The position numbers and the translations under genes were made by a program. From contig JAITUQ010000007.1 of NCBI GenBank assembly GCA_031286225.1, forward strand, positions 1-64,000: a stretch of 64,000 nucleotides of DNA. The letters are read 5' to 3'. The DNA is from Candidatus Methanorudis spinitermitis (GTDB lineage: Archaea > Methanobacteriota > Methanobacteria > Methanobacteriales > Methanobacteriaceae). Below, one piece after another: positions 1 to 11,026 of this stretch. The first letter of the stretch is position 1. Every line of letters begins with the position of its first letter. Below the pieces are notes generated by a model. The model saw only the letters and a program-made list of their open reading frames with translations. It had not been told where the DNA came from and made no database searches.

Positions 1-2
1 AA

Positions 3-104
3 AAAACAACAATACTACATGTATTTTTAGCAGGAATGCTCACAACACTAGGCTACAACAAAAAAACAGACCTACAAAAGCTCTCAGAATCTCGAAAAAA
101 ATAG
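3..104 (+). CDS. 3' end of an unidentified gene (partial)
   Basis: The frame is open from the left edge to a TAG stop and encodes the last 33 residues of a protein. A short hydrophobic stretch (LHVFLAGMLTTLGY) is followed by a lysine-rich tail. The upstream part lies outside the window, so no family can be assigned. The shape would suit the end of a transposase, but that is only an impression. The codons are less AT-biased than those of the housekeeping genes further on. Confidence 0.35.
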   Translation, partial: KTTILHVFLAGMLTTLGYNKKTDLQKLSESRKK

Positions 105-354
105 GACCCTATATATTTTTTAAATTCTTAATAAAATTTTCTATTTGAACACTTAGTATAATTTTACTAGAAAAAATATCAAAAATTTTCATTATATACC
201 AACCATTATCAAAAATATTTGAAATGTTTTTTAATTTTACATTATTAATTAAAGGAATTATAGTTTATTTACAATGAATTATAGTTTCTTGATTTTTTAC
301 TTTTAAATTCTATACACTACCATTTACTTATTTTCATGTTTAAAAATGTTAAAT

Positions 355-1008
355 TTAAACCCTAAAATAATAACTGATTGCAAAAAGGTATACCATGGAA
401 AAAAAGAAATTCAATAATATCCATAAGGCAAAGTTAATTTTTTTCAATATGTTACCTTTTGGTGCTGGGAATTTAGCCATTTTAATGCCAAAAGGCGCCC
501 ATAGCAAACTAATCAAGATAGTTGGGAATGCAATGATAATTACACCTAGTGGTATGCCTCCCTTTACACCATTAAGTGAGGTGTTTTGGACAAATGAAAA
601 GAAAGATGGTATCGTGTATATGAGTACAAATAAACCAATTGCAATAGCATGAATCATAAAGGTCAGCATAAGTTTTTTATGGAAGCTAAGCTTTATTTGA
701 TAGGATTCTCTCACGTGTGGATTATCTACGTCTTTTTCTTTGGGAATGAAGGAAAAATTATCCAACAACACCAAATCAATAGGTTTATCATGCAAAATTG
801 TAGAAGAGGGCGTGCCCATTATATTGAAAAAAACTAAGTCCCCCATGTAATGATCTCCCCAAGAAAAGCCACACATCACAGTTTGGGAATCTTCATGATA
901 TGCAAAATCTGAATCAATGGAATAACCCACATCTAACAGTTCACGGGTCAAGGTGATGCCATAGTTAACTGTGATATTTTCTAGCTCTATGCCAAGTTCT
1001 GATTCCAT
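355..1008 (-). CDS. Hypothetical membrane protein
   Basis: A 217-residue protein of unknown function. Residues 1-110 are soluble and mixed. Three hydrophobic segments follow, at about 113-137, 150-170 and 190-214, so this is probably a C-terminally anchored membrane protein. The ATG has a GGAGAG Shine-Dalgarno (SD) sequence about six bases upstream, which fixes the start. Codon use is visibly richer in G and C than in neighbouring housekeeping genes, which suggests recent acquisition. No motif was recognised. Confidence 0.6.
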   Translation of the reverse strand: MESELGIELENITVNYGITLTRELLDVGYSIDSDFAYHEDSQTVMCGFSWGDHYMGDLVFFNIMGTPSSTILHDKPIDLVLLDNFSFIPKEKDVDNPHVRESYQIKLSFHKKLMLTFMIHAIAIGLFVLIYTIPSFFSFVQNTSLNGVKGGIPLGVIIIAFPTILISLLWAPFGIKMAKFPAPKGNILKKINFALWILLNFFFSMVYLFAISYYFRV

Positions 1009-1196
1009 TTTTGCTCTCCTATTTCAAATATCATCATTTCACACTTTGTAAAACAGCAAAATATTGACAAATATCTAATTATCACAAAAATATCATTATT
1101 TGTACCTGGTTGTGGATTAAAGGATTTCATCATTTGCCATTCTTTAAAACGGTCATATAAACCCCATGGACTTGTTCCTTTTGTGAAAATATTCAA
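987..1196 (-). pseudogene. Short ORF or gene remnant upstream of the membrane protein
   Basis: A 69-codon open frame starting at TTG with no convincing SD. Its 3' end overlaps the start of the 217-residue protein in another frame. Its first 35 residues look protein-like (rich in W, G, P and F) and share the less AT-biased composition of the neighbour, while the second half looks non-coding. It may be the remnant of a frameshifted upstream gene. Weakly supported. Confidence 0.2.
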
Positions 1197-1366
1197 AATG
1201 CCATTTTGCCTTATCGTGAATGATATTGTCTTTGCTGTTCATATCTATCCGTAACTTATATTTAGCATTATTTTTTGATTTAATATATCATTTTCTTTAT
1301 GATTTTGCTGCAAATTTAAAATAGAACTATTAATTACTTTAGATGATTATCATATAATTCAATTTT

Positions 1367-1386
1367 AAAAAAAAAAAAAAAAAAAA
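1367..1386. repeat. A20 homopolymer tract in an AT-rich gap
   Basis: The gap 1197-1486 holds no ORF that I can support. It contains an uninterrupted run of 20 A on the plus strand, downstream of the lonB stop, where a T tract on the transcribed minus strand could help end lonB transcription. Confidence 0.5.
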
Positions 1387-1486
1387 TATAAAATAATAAA
1401 AATTCAAAAAAAATTATTTTAATCCTATGAAAAGTAGTTTAACTAAGAAAGTATACTACTTCAGGATTTCTAAATTTTAATTTACC

Positions 1487-3586
1487 TTATCCCGATTTAT
1501 TATGAGTACTGTGTCTGCTAATGTTTCCATCTGGAACTTTATTAGCTACTGCACTACTAATTTTTTTCATTCTTTTAATTAAGCTACTTTTTTTATTACA
1601 ACCAATTAAAATATTTTCTAAAACTTCATCAAGAGTATCTACAGGAATAATCTCAATTTTATCCTCATATTCCTTTTCAATCATAACATCTTTAAGGTTT
1701 GATTTAGGGATAATGACTTTTTTAATCCCTGCCTCTGCAGCAGCTTCAATTTTTCCAGTAGCTCCTCCAATAGGGAGAACATCTCCTCGAACACTTAAGG
1801 ATCCAGTTAAAGCTACAGATTGATCAGCTGGAATCTCTTCAATAGCTGAAATAACAGCGGCGGCAATTGAAACACTTGCACTATCACCTTCAACACCATC
1901 ATATGTTTGTAAAAATTGAACATGAATATCATATTGAGAAATATCGGTTCCAGTATGCTTTTTAATAAGAGCACTAACATTTTGTACTGATTCTTTAGCT
2001 ATTTCACCAAGTTTACCAGTAGCTATGATTTTTCCTTCTCTTTTACTTTGAGCTGGAGCTGCTTCAGCAGCAATTGGTGAGATTAAACCACTTCTATCAC
2101 CTATAATCGCTAACCCATTTACGATTCCTACTTTTCCACCTTCTGGATTAAAAACACTATATTCTTTTCGTTGTATAATAGATCTATCAGCTATTTGTTG
2201 TTCTAAGGTTCTTGAGAATTTTTTAGCAGTAATAACATGTTCAGCTGAAACAATCTCTGCTCCTTCTTCTTTAGCAACATCTCCCGCAGCTCGCACAAGC
2301 CCTCCTAAATCCCTAAGTCTTAGTGTTAATGAATTTTTTTTACCAGCCCGGCGCTTGGCTTCTTTAATAATTTCATCTAAAGCTTCAGGAGCAAAATGAG
2401 GAATTCTTCCATCATTTTTAACTTCTTGTGCGACAAATTGAACAAGATTTTCTCTGTTCTCCTTATTATCGGGCATATTGTCTTTCATAAAGACTTCATA
2501 ACCATATCCACGGATTCTTGAACGCATAGCTATATGCATACCTTCAAGTACTTGTATATTACCAGAAGCAACAAGTACAAAATCACATGGAACAGATTCA
2601 GAATGAACCATAGCTCCACTACTGTTTTCACTTTGACCAGTAATGGAATATTTTTTCTCTTGCATTGCAGACAGTAGCTCTTGTTGTGTTTTCATGGACA
2701 TACTGCCTATTTCATCAATATATAGTACTCCTTTATTTGCTTTATGAATCATACCTGATTCAACACGTTCATGTGCTGGTGTTCCTAATCCTCCAGATTG
2801 ATATGGATCGTGCCTTACATCTCCAAGTAAAGCACCAGCATGAGCACCAGTAGCATCAATGAATGGGGCAAATCTACGTTCACCATTTCCAACTAATAAT
2901 TTTGGAGCCATTGATACAGTTTTAGGTTTTATTTGCATAGATATGAAAAATAATACAAGTGCAGCTATAATACCAACAATAAGTTGATTGTAATAGAAAC
3001 CTAAAGCTACTAAACCGGCCATTCCAATTAATGTAGCTAATGTTTTCTTTTCATCATATCCTCTAGCATCAGTTTTGTTAGCCATAACAATTTTTTTACC
3101 TTCACCTGCAGGAACTGATCTAATTAATGGATTATTCGCATCTTCAGCATTAGGATAAACTAAAATATCTTGTAAAACTTCAGGAGGAAGTAATTCAGCC
3201 ATTCCTTTTGCTAACATGGATTTTCCAACACCAGGATCCCCAATAAGTAAAACATTTCTTCTCTGTTTAGCTGCTTTTTTTATGGTTTCAATAGATTCTT
3301 CATGACCAATTACTTGATCAATTAGTAAAGAAGGAACTTCAATGTCATTAGAACTCCCAATAGCACCATAATCTAACATAGGAACTTTTTCGTCATTATA
3401 TAAATTATTGTCTAATTTTATGCTCTTTTTTTCAGAGTTTTCTTTCTTATTTGATTCTTTCTTTTCTATTTCAATTTCATTAATATTTTCCATGTTTAAT
3501 ATTTCCTCATTTTCAATTTTAGAAGATTCATTTTCATTAACATGTGATTTTTCCTCAGCATGATATGATTGCTCATTAAATTTCAT
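1487..3586 (-). CDS. lonB: Archaeal ATP-dependent protease LonB (membrane-anchored Lon)
   Basis: A 699-residue membrane-bound AAA+ protease that degrades unfolded and regulatory proteins from the cytoplasmic face. A Walker A motif (GDPGVGKS) lies at 116-123 and Walker B (VLYIDEIG) at 287-294. The archaeal-type membrane insertion, about 183-218, sits inside the ATPase module as two hydrophobic stretches. The C-terminal S16 protease domain has the Ser-Lys dyad Ser569 (GDSAS) and Lys612 (GATGK), 43 residues apart as expected for archaeal Lon. The first 65 or so residues are an extra tail very rich in E, K and N. The ATG has a GAGG SD. The gene stands alone, divergent from cobyric acid synthase. 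Confidence 0.96.
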   Translation of the reverse strand: MKFNEQSYHAEEKSHVNENESSKIENEEILNMENINEIEIEKKESNKKENSEKKSIKLDNNLYNDEKVPMLDYGAIGSSNDIEVPSLLIDQVIGHEESIETIKKAAKQRRNVLLIGDPGVGKSMLAKGMAELLPPEVLQDILVYPNAEDANNPLIRSVPAGEGKKIVMANKTDARGYDEKKTLATLIGMAGLVALGFYYNQLIVGIIAALVLFFISMQIKPKTVSMAPKLLVGNGERRFAPFIDATGAHAGALLGDVRHDPYQSGGLGTPAHERVESGMIHKANKGVLYIDEIGSMSMKTQQELLSAMQEKKYSITGQSENSSGAMVHSESVPCDFVLVASGNIQVLEGMHIAMRSRIRGYGYEVFMKDNMPDNKENRENLVQFVAQEVKNDGRIPHFAPEALDEIIKEAKRRAGKKNSLTLRLRDLGGLVRAAGDVAKEEGAEIVSAEHVITAKKFSRTLEQQIADRSIIQRKEYSVFNPEGGKVGIVNGLAIIGDRSGLISPIAAEAAPAQSKREGKIIATGKLGEIAKESVQNVSALIKKHTGTDISQYDIHVQFLQTYDGVEGDSASVSIAAAVISAIEEIPADQSVALTGSLSVRGDVLPIGGATGKIEAAAEAGIKKVIIPKSNLKDVMIEKEYEDKIEIIPVDTLDEVLENILIGCNKKSSLIKRMKKISSAVANKVPDGNISRHSTHNKSG

Positions 3587-4423
3587 GAAATGTCCTCAAT
3601 TTAATTTAATCATTTGAAACTTTATAAATTATATACAAATCAATATCCTTATAATAAAAAATAATTTACATAAATTAATCCTTTTTTATGCATTTTACAT
3701 ATTTAAAGCACTATTTAATATTTGAAATTGTGATTAGACCGAATTCTTTAAATAATTTATATAAAAAACAACAAATCATAAGGTCTGTTAAAAAATTTTA
3801 AAAGTATTGGAATTGCTGATTAATAGCTAAAAATACATTCAATAAGGAAGTTTTTAAATTTTTAATTCAAAATATTATTGTTATTTGTATGTATTTTTAA
3901 ATATAAATAGCTTTGTATTTTAGTAAATTTCAGTAATTAAAAGATTGGAATAATATGTATAAAAATGACTTTCACAAAATTGCAAAGTCATCATGAACTA
4001 AAAAAAAATAACATTAATCATATAAATGATTTTATTTATTATTTGTAATTAATATTATAAAAGATTATATTATTAGTTAGTCGAAAAAAAATTAGAAAAA
4101 ATTAAACAAGTTCATATTTTTATTTATTTTATGTTAATAAATTATAAAATTAAAATTTAATAATAAATTCTAATAATCTTAATAATATAAAAAAAATTAA
4201 CTATTTTATTATAGTAAATAGTAATTAAAATAATAATAATTTTAAATAACAAAATATTCACAGCTGTTTATTAATATTAACAATAAAATTATAAATAAAA
4301 ATTGTAATAAAAAAAATTTTAATTATTTAAACAAATATTAAAATATTTAAAAATAAGAAATTCCAATATTCAATTCCAATATTCTATTGAACTTAGAAAA
4401 ACAGTTTTATAAGGAGAATAAAT
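3587..4423. other. 837-nt AT-rich divergent intergenic region
   Basis: No ORF with coding character was found between lonB and the cobyric acid synthase gene. The only structure seen is a hairpin at 3965-3991 (8-bp stem ATGACTTT/AAAGTCAT, 11-nt loop), which could be an operator or the end of a small transcript. The promoters of both flanking genes must lie here, but TATA-like strings are too common in this composition to choose one. Confidence 0.4.
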
Positions 4424-5998
4424 ATGGCAAAATGTATAATGGTTCAAGGAACATCCTCCAATGCTGGAAAAAGTGTTTTAGTAGCTGCCCTTTGTAGAAT
4501 ATATTCTCGAAGAGGTTACAAAGTAGCTCCTTTCAAATCACAAAATATGTCTTTAAACTCTCATATTACTAAAGAAAATGGAGAAATAGCTATTGCTCAA
4601 GTTTTACAAGCTGAAGCTGCAGATATTGAACCAAACGTCCATATGAATCCCATTCTTCTAAAACCTAAAGGTAATTTCACATCTCAAGTTATTATTCAAG
4701 GAAAAGTAATATCTGAAATGAATTTTTACCAATATCAACATGATTTTAGAGAAACTGCATTAAAAGCTATTGAAGAATCATTGAATATTCTAAAAGAAGA
4801 GTATGATATTATAATAATTGAAGGAGCCGGTTCTCCAGCTGAAATAAACATGCGAAAAGAAGATTTAGCTAATATGGAAATAGCTCATTTAGCTGATGCT
4901 GATGTATTACTTGTAGCTGACATTGATAAAGGTGGTGTTTTTGCATCAATAGCTGGAACATTTTCACTTTTAGATAGCTATGACAGGGAGAGATTGAAAG
5001 CAGTAGTCATTAACAAATTTAGAGGAAACTTAGATATATTGCTGCCAGGAGTGGAAAAAATTGAAAAAATAATTAATGTTCCAGTATTAGGAGTTCTTCC
5101 TTATGATAATAGTTTAAAACTTCCTGAAGAAGATTCAGCATCATTACATGAGCACAAATTTGATTCAAATAAAGAAATAATCATTGGAGTTATTAAACTT
5201 CCAAAAATAGCTAATTTTACAGATATTGACCCCTTTGAATTTGAAGAAGACATAGGATTAAAGTTAATAGATATAGATGATGAAATCAAAGAAGTTGATG
5301 GAATAATTATTCCAGGGACAAGAAATGCAGTTGAAGATTTATTAGAATTAAAAAAAACTGGAATGGACGGGAAAATAAAAAAATTAGCTAAGGATATTCC
5401 AATTTTCGGTATTTCTGGAGGATATCAAATACTAGGTGAAAAAATCCATAACATCAGTAGAAAAACTGGAGAAAAAAAAACTGTTGATGGTTTAGGTCTT
5501 TTAAAAATGGAAACTTTTTTAAAAGATGATAGTAATCAGGATAAAATAGTAGAACAGAGTAGTGGAACTATTATGAGCAATAACTCCTCTAAATCAAATT
5601 TAAGTTCATCCCCTAACTTATTTAACAATATATTTTCATCAATTAAAGGTGAAGAAATAAAAGGTTATGAAATACATGAAGGAATAACAAAGTTGACTGG
5701 GTCTCAACCTTTATTAAAGATAAAAAAAGGTGTGGGAAACTCCAAATCAAGTGAATATGATGGAGCTATTGAAAAAAATGTTTTTGGTAGTTATCTACAT
5801 GGAATATTTCATAACTATAATTTTAGAAAAGAGTTTTTAAATTACTTAAGAGAAAAAAAGGGATTAAAGCCAAAAGTTGATGATGATCCTTATGAGGCAA
5901 AAAAAGATTATTCTATTGAAAAATTAGCTAAAATTGTTGAAAATAATTTGGATATGGAATTTATTGATAATTTAATAAAGAAAAATAATAAAAAATAG
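4424..5998 (+). CDS. cobQ: Cobyric acid synthase (adenosylcobyrate synthase, CobQ/CbiP)
   Basis: This enzyme amidates side-chain carboxylates of the corrin ring during cobalamin (factor III) synthesis, using ATP and glutamine. The 524-residue protein has the N-terminal dethiobiotin-synthetase-like ATPase with P-loop GTSSNAGKS (9-17) and DIDKGG near 167-171. The C-terminal class I glutamine amidotransferase domain follows. Its active-site His is kept (SYLHG, His459), but the nucleophile position reads GISGGYQ, with Ser331 (TCT) where the family normally has Cys. An extra low-complexity Ser/Asn segment lies around 370-410. The start has a good AAGGAG SD. It could rely on free ammonia. Confidence 0.93.
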   Translation: MAKCIMVQGTSSNAGKSVLVAALCRIYSRRGYKVAPFKSQNMSLNSHITKENGEIAIAQVLQAEAADIEPNVHMNPILLKPKGNFTSQVIIQGKVISEMNFYQYQHDFRETALKAIEESLNILKEEYDIIIIEGAGSPAEINMRKEDLANMEIAHLADADVLLVADIDKGGVFASIAGTFSLLDSYDRERLKAVVINKFRGNLDILLPGVEKIEKIINVPVLGVLPYDNSLKLPEEDSASLHEHKFDSNKEIIIGVIKLPKIANFTDIDPFEFEEDIGLKLIDIDDEIKEVDGIIIPGTRNAVEDLLELKKTGMDGKIKKLAKDIPIFGISGGYQILGEKIHNISRKTGEKKTVDGLGLLKMETFLKDDSNQDKIVEQSSGTIMSNNSSKSNLSSSPNLFNNIFSSIKGEEIKGYEIHEGITKLTGSQPLLKIKKGVGNSKSSEYDGAIEKNVFGSYLHGIFHNYNFRKEFLNYLREKKGLKPKVDDDPYEAKKDYSIEKLAKIVENNLDMEFIDNLIKKNNKK

Positions 5999-6084
5999 CA
6001 AACATTTATAGAAAACTCAAAAAGAAAAATAATAAATTTATTAAAAAATAAAATGTATGGATAAATGTCTTTTTTAAGCCTAAA

Positions 6085-6222
6085 TTACAGATTACTCAAT
6101 TGTAAAATGATAATAACTGCTAAAATAGCCCCTATGATTACTAAAGAAGCCCTTGTTTTAAGTATTTCTTTTATTTTTACAACCCCAGTTCCATAAGATA
6201 TAGCTAAAAAAAATAAATTTTT
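6085..6222 (-). pseudogene. C-terminal relic of a membrane protein
   Basis: Read on the minus strand, this interval stays open for about 45 codons with no start codon and ends at TAA. It encodes an amphipathic stretch (GTGVVKIKEILKTR) followed by a hydrophobic helix (ASLVIIGAILAVIIILQL). The composition is clearly protein-like, unlike the surrounding A/T-only DNA, and an in-frame stop lies directly upstream. It looks like the last transmembrane segment of a lost transporter. The family was not identified. Confidence 0.45.
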
Positions 6223-6402
6223 TTAATAAGCAACATTATTTATCATGTTTTATTTTTAAAATATCATCTTTAAGCTATAAATTAAGTACTTTAAATTAGC
6301 TTATACTACTTATATGAATATATAAGATTTGAATCCATATAATAACTAAAAGAAAGCACCATTGTTATATTTATTAAGTTGTTATATATACATAAAGCAA
6401 AG

Positions 6403-6414
6403 TTTTATATATAA
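6403..6414 (+). promoter_or_regulatory. TATA box of the tRNA-Gly pair
   Basis: A TATA element (TTTTATATATAA) lies about 36 bases upstream of the first tRNA base, the distance expected for an archaeal promoter with a short 5' leader. The two tRNA genes downstream are two bases apart and probably share it. Confidence 0.5.
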
Positions 6415-6444
6415 TAACAAATAATGTTAGATTGTATTGATTTT

Positions 6445-6518
6445 GCGGTGTTAGTCCAGCCTGGTTAAGACTCTGGCCTGCCACGTCAGTGACCCGGGTT
6501 CAAATCCCGGACGCCGCA
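6445..6518 (+). tRNA. tRNA-Gly (GCC)
   Basis: A complete 74-nt cloverleaf. The acceptor stem GCGGTGT pairs with ACGCCGC and the discriminator is A. The anticodon stem CTGGC/GTCAG frames loop CTGCCAC, giving anticodon GCC. The T arm is GGG-TTCAAAT-CCC. CCA is not encoded. It is a GC-rich island in AT-rich DNA and the first of a tandem pair. Confidence 0.95.
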
Positions 6519-6520
6519 TC

Positions 6521-6594
6521 GCGGCTGTAGTATAGTCTGGTTAGTACTTGGGCCTTCCAAGCCTACAGCCCGGGTTCAAATCCCGGCAGCCGCA
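6521..6594 (+). tRNA. tRNA-Gly (TCC)
   Basis: A complete 74-nt cloverleaf. The acceptor GCGGCTG pairs with CAGCCGC and the discriminator is A. The anticodon loop CTTCCAA gives anticodon TCC. It starts two bases after the previous tRNA, so both are probably cut from one transcript. A short T run (ATTTTTATAA) follows and could end transcription. CCA is not encoded. Confidence 0.95.
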
Positions 6595-7091
6595 TTTTTA
6601 TAAAAAGCAAAATCATCTATATTTTATTTTTAAATACTATTTTTAACCAAAACTATTTTAAAAACTCCTAAAAGAGAAATCTTTCCTTGGAAACTTTAAT
6701 CATTGTAAAATTAGTCTTTTTATCCTAATAATCAAAAAACGTTAATTAAATAATAAACCTAATTATATATAATTTATTAGATAATTAATAAATTAATATT
6801 AAATATATTCTTTAATTATAAAAACAGATTATAAGACAAAAAAATAAAATTTTTTATTTATGTAAATATTATATATTATTAATCACAAATTCTTAGATTA
6901 CATTAAAACTTATTTTAATTAAATTTTAAGATAATTAAAAGATTAATGATATAACTTTGAGAAATATCAAAAATATAGCTTAAATAAATTAATAAAACTA
7001 TTGAAAAAACAATTATTAAAAATATATTAAAATTAATTTTTTTACCTTTATAAAATTAAAATGAACATTATAAATAATGGTTGTGAATTAA
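6595..7091. other. 497-nt AT-rich gap, no gene seen
   Basis: Almost only A and T between the tRNA pair and HMG-CoA synthase. No ORF, RNA-like GC island or clear repeat was recognised. It should contain the promoter of the mevalonate-pathway pair. Confidence 0.4.
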
Positions 7092-8132
7092 ATGGCAGGA
7101 ATCGTAGGATATGGAGCATTTGTACCAACTTATCGGATAAAAGTTGAAGAAATAGCTAGAGTATGGGGAGATAATCCAGAATCAATATCAAAAGGTCTTG
7201 TTGTTAATGAAAAATCTGTTCCTGCCCCTGATGAAGATACTGCTACAATATCCGTTGAAGCTGCACGATATGCCCTAAAAAGATCAAAAATTAATCCTGA
7301 AAAAATTGGAGCTGTTTATGTTGGCTCTGAATCTCATCCTTATGCAGTTAAACCAACAGCTACTATTGTTTCAGAAGCTATTGGTGCTGCTCCAGAATTA
7401 ACAGCTGCTGATTTAGAATTTGCATGTAAAGCAGGTACTGCTGGTATTCAAGCTGTAATGGGAATGGTTGATTCTAAGATGATTGAATATGGATTAGCTA
7501 TTGGAGCTGATACATCACAAGGAGCTCCAGGAGATGCGCTAGAATATACTGCTTCAGCTGGAGGTGCGGCTTTTATAATAGGTAATAAAGGCACAATAGC
7601 TGATTTTGAAACAACTTATAGCTTTACAACAGACACTCCTGATTTTTATAGAAGAGAGGGAATGCCTTATCCAAGTCATGGTGGCAGATTTACTGGAGAA
7701 CCAGCCTATTTTAAACATGTCCAAGGTGCGGCATATGGTATATTTGAAAAAACTGGAACTGATGCTTCAGACTATGATTATGCTGTATTTCATCAACCTA
7801 ATGGTAAATTTTATCTTAAAGTTGGTAAAAAGTTAGGTTTTAGAGATGAACAGATAAAAGATGGGCTTTTAACACCGTTTATAGGGAATACCTACTCAGG
7901 AGCTACCCCACTCGGTCTTGCTTCAATTTTAGATAAAGCAAAACCTGGAAATAAAATATTAGCTATTTCTTATGGATCTGGTTCTGGAAGTGACGCTTTT
8001 ACCTTAACTGTTACTGATAAAATCAATGAAAAACGAGATTTAACTCCAAAACTCAAAGACATTATTGAAAGCAAAACTTATGTTGATTATGCAGTTTATG
8101 CTAAATATAAAGGTAAGTTAAAAATGTCTTAA
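7092..8132 (+). CDS. Hydroxymethylglutaryl-CoA synthase (archaeal)
   Basis: Condenses acetoacetyl-CoA with acetyl-CoA to HMG-CoA, the second step of the mevalonate route to isoprenoid lipids. The length of 346 residues is typical of the short archaeal form. Catalytic residues are visible: Glu80 (VGSES), the acyl-accepting Cys112 (FACKAGTAG) and His234 (VFHQPNG). The next gene on the same strand is the acetoacetyl-CoA thiolase, 202 bases downstream. In characterised methanogens these two form a channelling complex held by a DUF35 protein, and no DUF35 gene is seen here. Confidence 0.96.
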   Translation: MAGIVGYGAFVPTYRIKVEEIARVWGDNPESISKGLVVNEKSVPAPDEDTATISVEAARYALKRSKINPEKIGAVYVGSESHPYAVKPTATIVSEAIGAAPELTAADLEFACKAGTAGIQAVMGMVDSKMIEYGLAIGADTSQGAPGDALEYTASAGGAAFIIGNKGTIADFETTYSFTTDTPDFYRREGMPYPSHGGRFTGEPAYFKHVQGAAYGIFEKTGTDASDYDYAVFHQPNGKFYLKVGKKLGFRDEQIKDGLLTPFIGNTYSGATPLGLASILDKAKPGNKILAISYGSGSGSDAFTLTVTDKINEKRDLTPKLKDIIESKTYVDYAVYAKYKGKLKMS

Positions 8133-8304
8133 TAAAATTTGATATTTAAAAAAATACAAATTTAAGAAGAACCTAGAAAAAATAAAAAAAGTACTTGCTG
8201 AAAAAATAATAAAAGAATAATAAAAAAATTCAAACAGATTACTGGAAAAATAGAAAAAAATAAAATAAAAAAAAGCTCACTAGTAAAATAATTAAAAATA
8301 ATAA

Positions 8305-9486
<1,182 letters not shown>

Positions 9487-9934
9487 CTTAAAACAAAAAA
9501 ATAGCTAATTTATAATATTTATTATAAAACTAGTATCTATTATGAAATTTTTTTAATAATTATCATATTCTTATTTTTTAAAATTATAAACAAAATTTAA
9601 AATTTATACATTCTTATTTTTTACAAACATAGGTATTATCAATTAATTATTTTTACTTGAAAAAATTTTTTATTTAATCAAGCTTAAAAAAAAGAAATTT
9701 TTCTAAATTGTAAAATCTAATATTTAACAAAAATTTATAAAAATCTTTGATTTTCTTTATTTTAGAGTTTTTAGCTTTTAAATTAAAAAATTTCTGATTT
9801 TTTTATTTTTTAAAATAAAAAAAACAAAATATCATCTTTTAAAAATAAATAATAATTTTAAATATAATAATTAAAAGTTTAGTGTCTTTGGCTATATTAA
9901 ATTAATAAATAAAATCTAGATAAATATATAAATA

Positions 9935-10027
9935 AAGATAATAGTAGAAATTATAGAGTTACTCTTATGATAAATAAAGATATATAGTCTTAAGATAATA
10001 GTAGAAATTATAGAGTTAATCTTATGA
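9935..10027. repeat. Two 36-nt direct repeats upstream of the AIM24 gene
   Basis: Copies at 9935-9970 and 9992-10027 begin AAGATAATAGTAGAAATTAT and differ at one base, with a 57-nt period and a 21-nt spacer. They end 46 bases before the start codon of the AIM24-family gene, so they may be duplicated regulatory sites or a duplicated leader. The rest of the gap 9487-10073 is plain A/T-rich DNA with no ORF. Confidence 0.75.
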
Positions 10028-10073
10028 TTGACTTTTTATTCAATATTTATTAAATTTTTAGAGGTAAAAACTT

Positions 10074-10751
10074 ATGAAATATAAAATTGAAGGTGGAGCG
10101 TTTCCAGTTGTAATATGTGATTTAGATCAAGGAGAAAGAATGGTGACTGAAGGAGGAGGCATGGCTTTTATGTCTTCTCAAATGAAGATGGAAACAAGCA
10201 CTGGTGGAGGGCTTATGAAAGGACTTGCTAGAACACTTTCTGGAGAATCAATGTTTTTAAACTACTATACCGCAGAAGCTCCAGGTCAATCTATTGGATT
10301 TGCTTCAAGTTTTCCTGGAAATATTATACCAATAAAGTTAAATGGAACTAATACAATTATAGCCCAAAAAACTGCTTTTTTAGCTTCAGAAGAAGGAGTT
10401 GAAATTAGCACTCACTTTAGAAAAAGTTTAGCTACTGGATTCTTTGGTGGGGAAGGATTTATCTTACAAAAATTCTCTGGAGAAGGAATGGTATTTTTAG
10501 AAATTGATGGAGATACATTAGAATACAATCTAGAAGCTGGAGAAAAAATGATCATTGATCAGGGTCATCTTGCAGCTATGGATGAATCTGTAGAATTTGA
10601 TATACAAAGAGTAAAAGGTGTTAAAAATATGTTATTTGGTGGAGAAGGATTATTCTTAGCGAATGTCACAGGTCCTGGAAGAGTATGGGTCCAAACAATG
10701 CCTTTAAGTAATTTCGTGAATACTATCCTTCCATTTGTTAATACAGATTAG
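10074..10751 (+). CDS. AIM24/TIGR00266 family protein
   Basis: A 225-residue protein with the all-beta AIM24 fold (beta-prism repeats). Glycine-rich signatures are visible: GGGLMKGLARTLSGES near 45-60, GGEGFILQKFSGEG near 125-138 and a second GGEGLFLANVTGPG near 190-203. Family members have no settled role in archaea; in yeast AIM24 affects inner mitochondrial membrane organisation. There is no signal peptide. The start is supported by an AGAGGT SD about seven bases upstream. It is probably monocistronic and convergent with the thermosome gene. Confidence 0.88.
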   Translation: MKYKIEGGAFPVVICDLDQGERMVTEGGGMAFMSSQMKMETSTGGGLMKGLARTLSGESMFLNYYTAEAPGQSIGFASSFPGNIIPIKLNGTNTIIAQKTAFLASEEGVEISTHFRKSLATGFFGGEGFILQKFSGEGMVFLEIDGDTLEYNLEAGEKMIIDQGHLAAMDESVEFDIQRVKGVKNMLFGGEGLFLANVTGPGRVWVQTMPLSNFVNTILPFVNTD

Positions 10752-11026
10752 TAATTAAAAAAAATTAATTATTAAATTAATAAAGTTATCAATAATCTAA
10801 ATAACAAGCTATTTTTTTCTTGAGTAATTCATTTTTACTCTTTCATCTTTATTTTTTGTATTATTGACTTAGATAATTATAGAAATAAAATTTTTATAGC
10901 TAATAAAAAAGTAGCTACGAATAATGAAAAAATAACAATTGTTATATTAATTAGAAAGAAGATAAATAACAAAATAATAATTATATTAAAAAAAATAAGA
11001 AAAATTGAAAGTTTAAACTTTCAAAA

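Noticed and set aside
395-837. Two plus-strand ORFs opposite the 217-residue membrane protein.
   Set aside because: The minus-strand frame is longer, has a good SD and membrane helices; the plus-strand frames look like its shadows.
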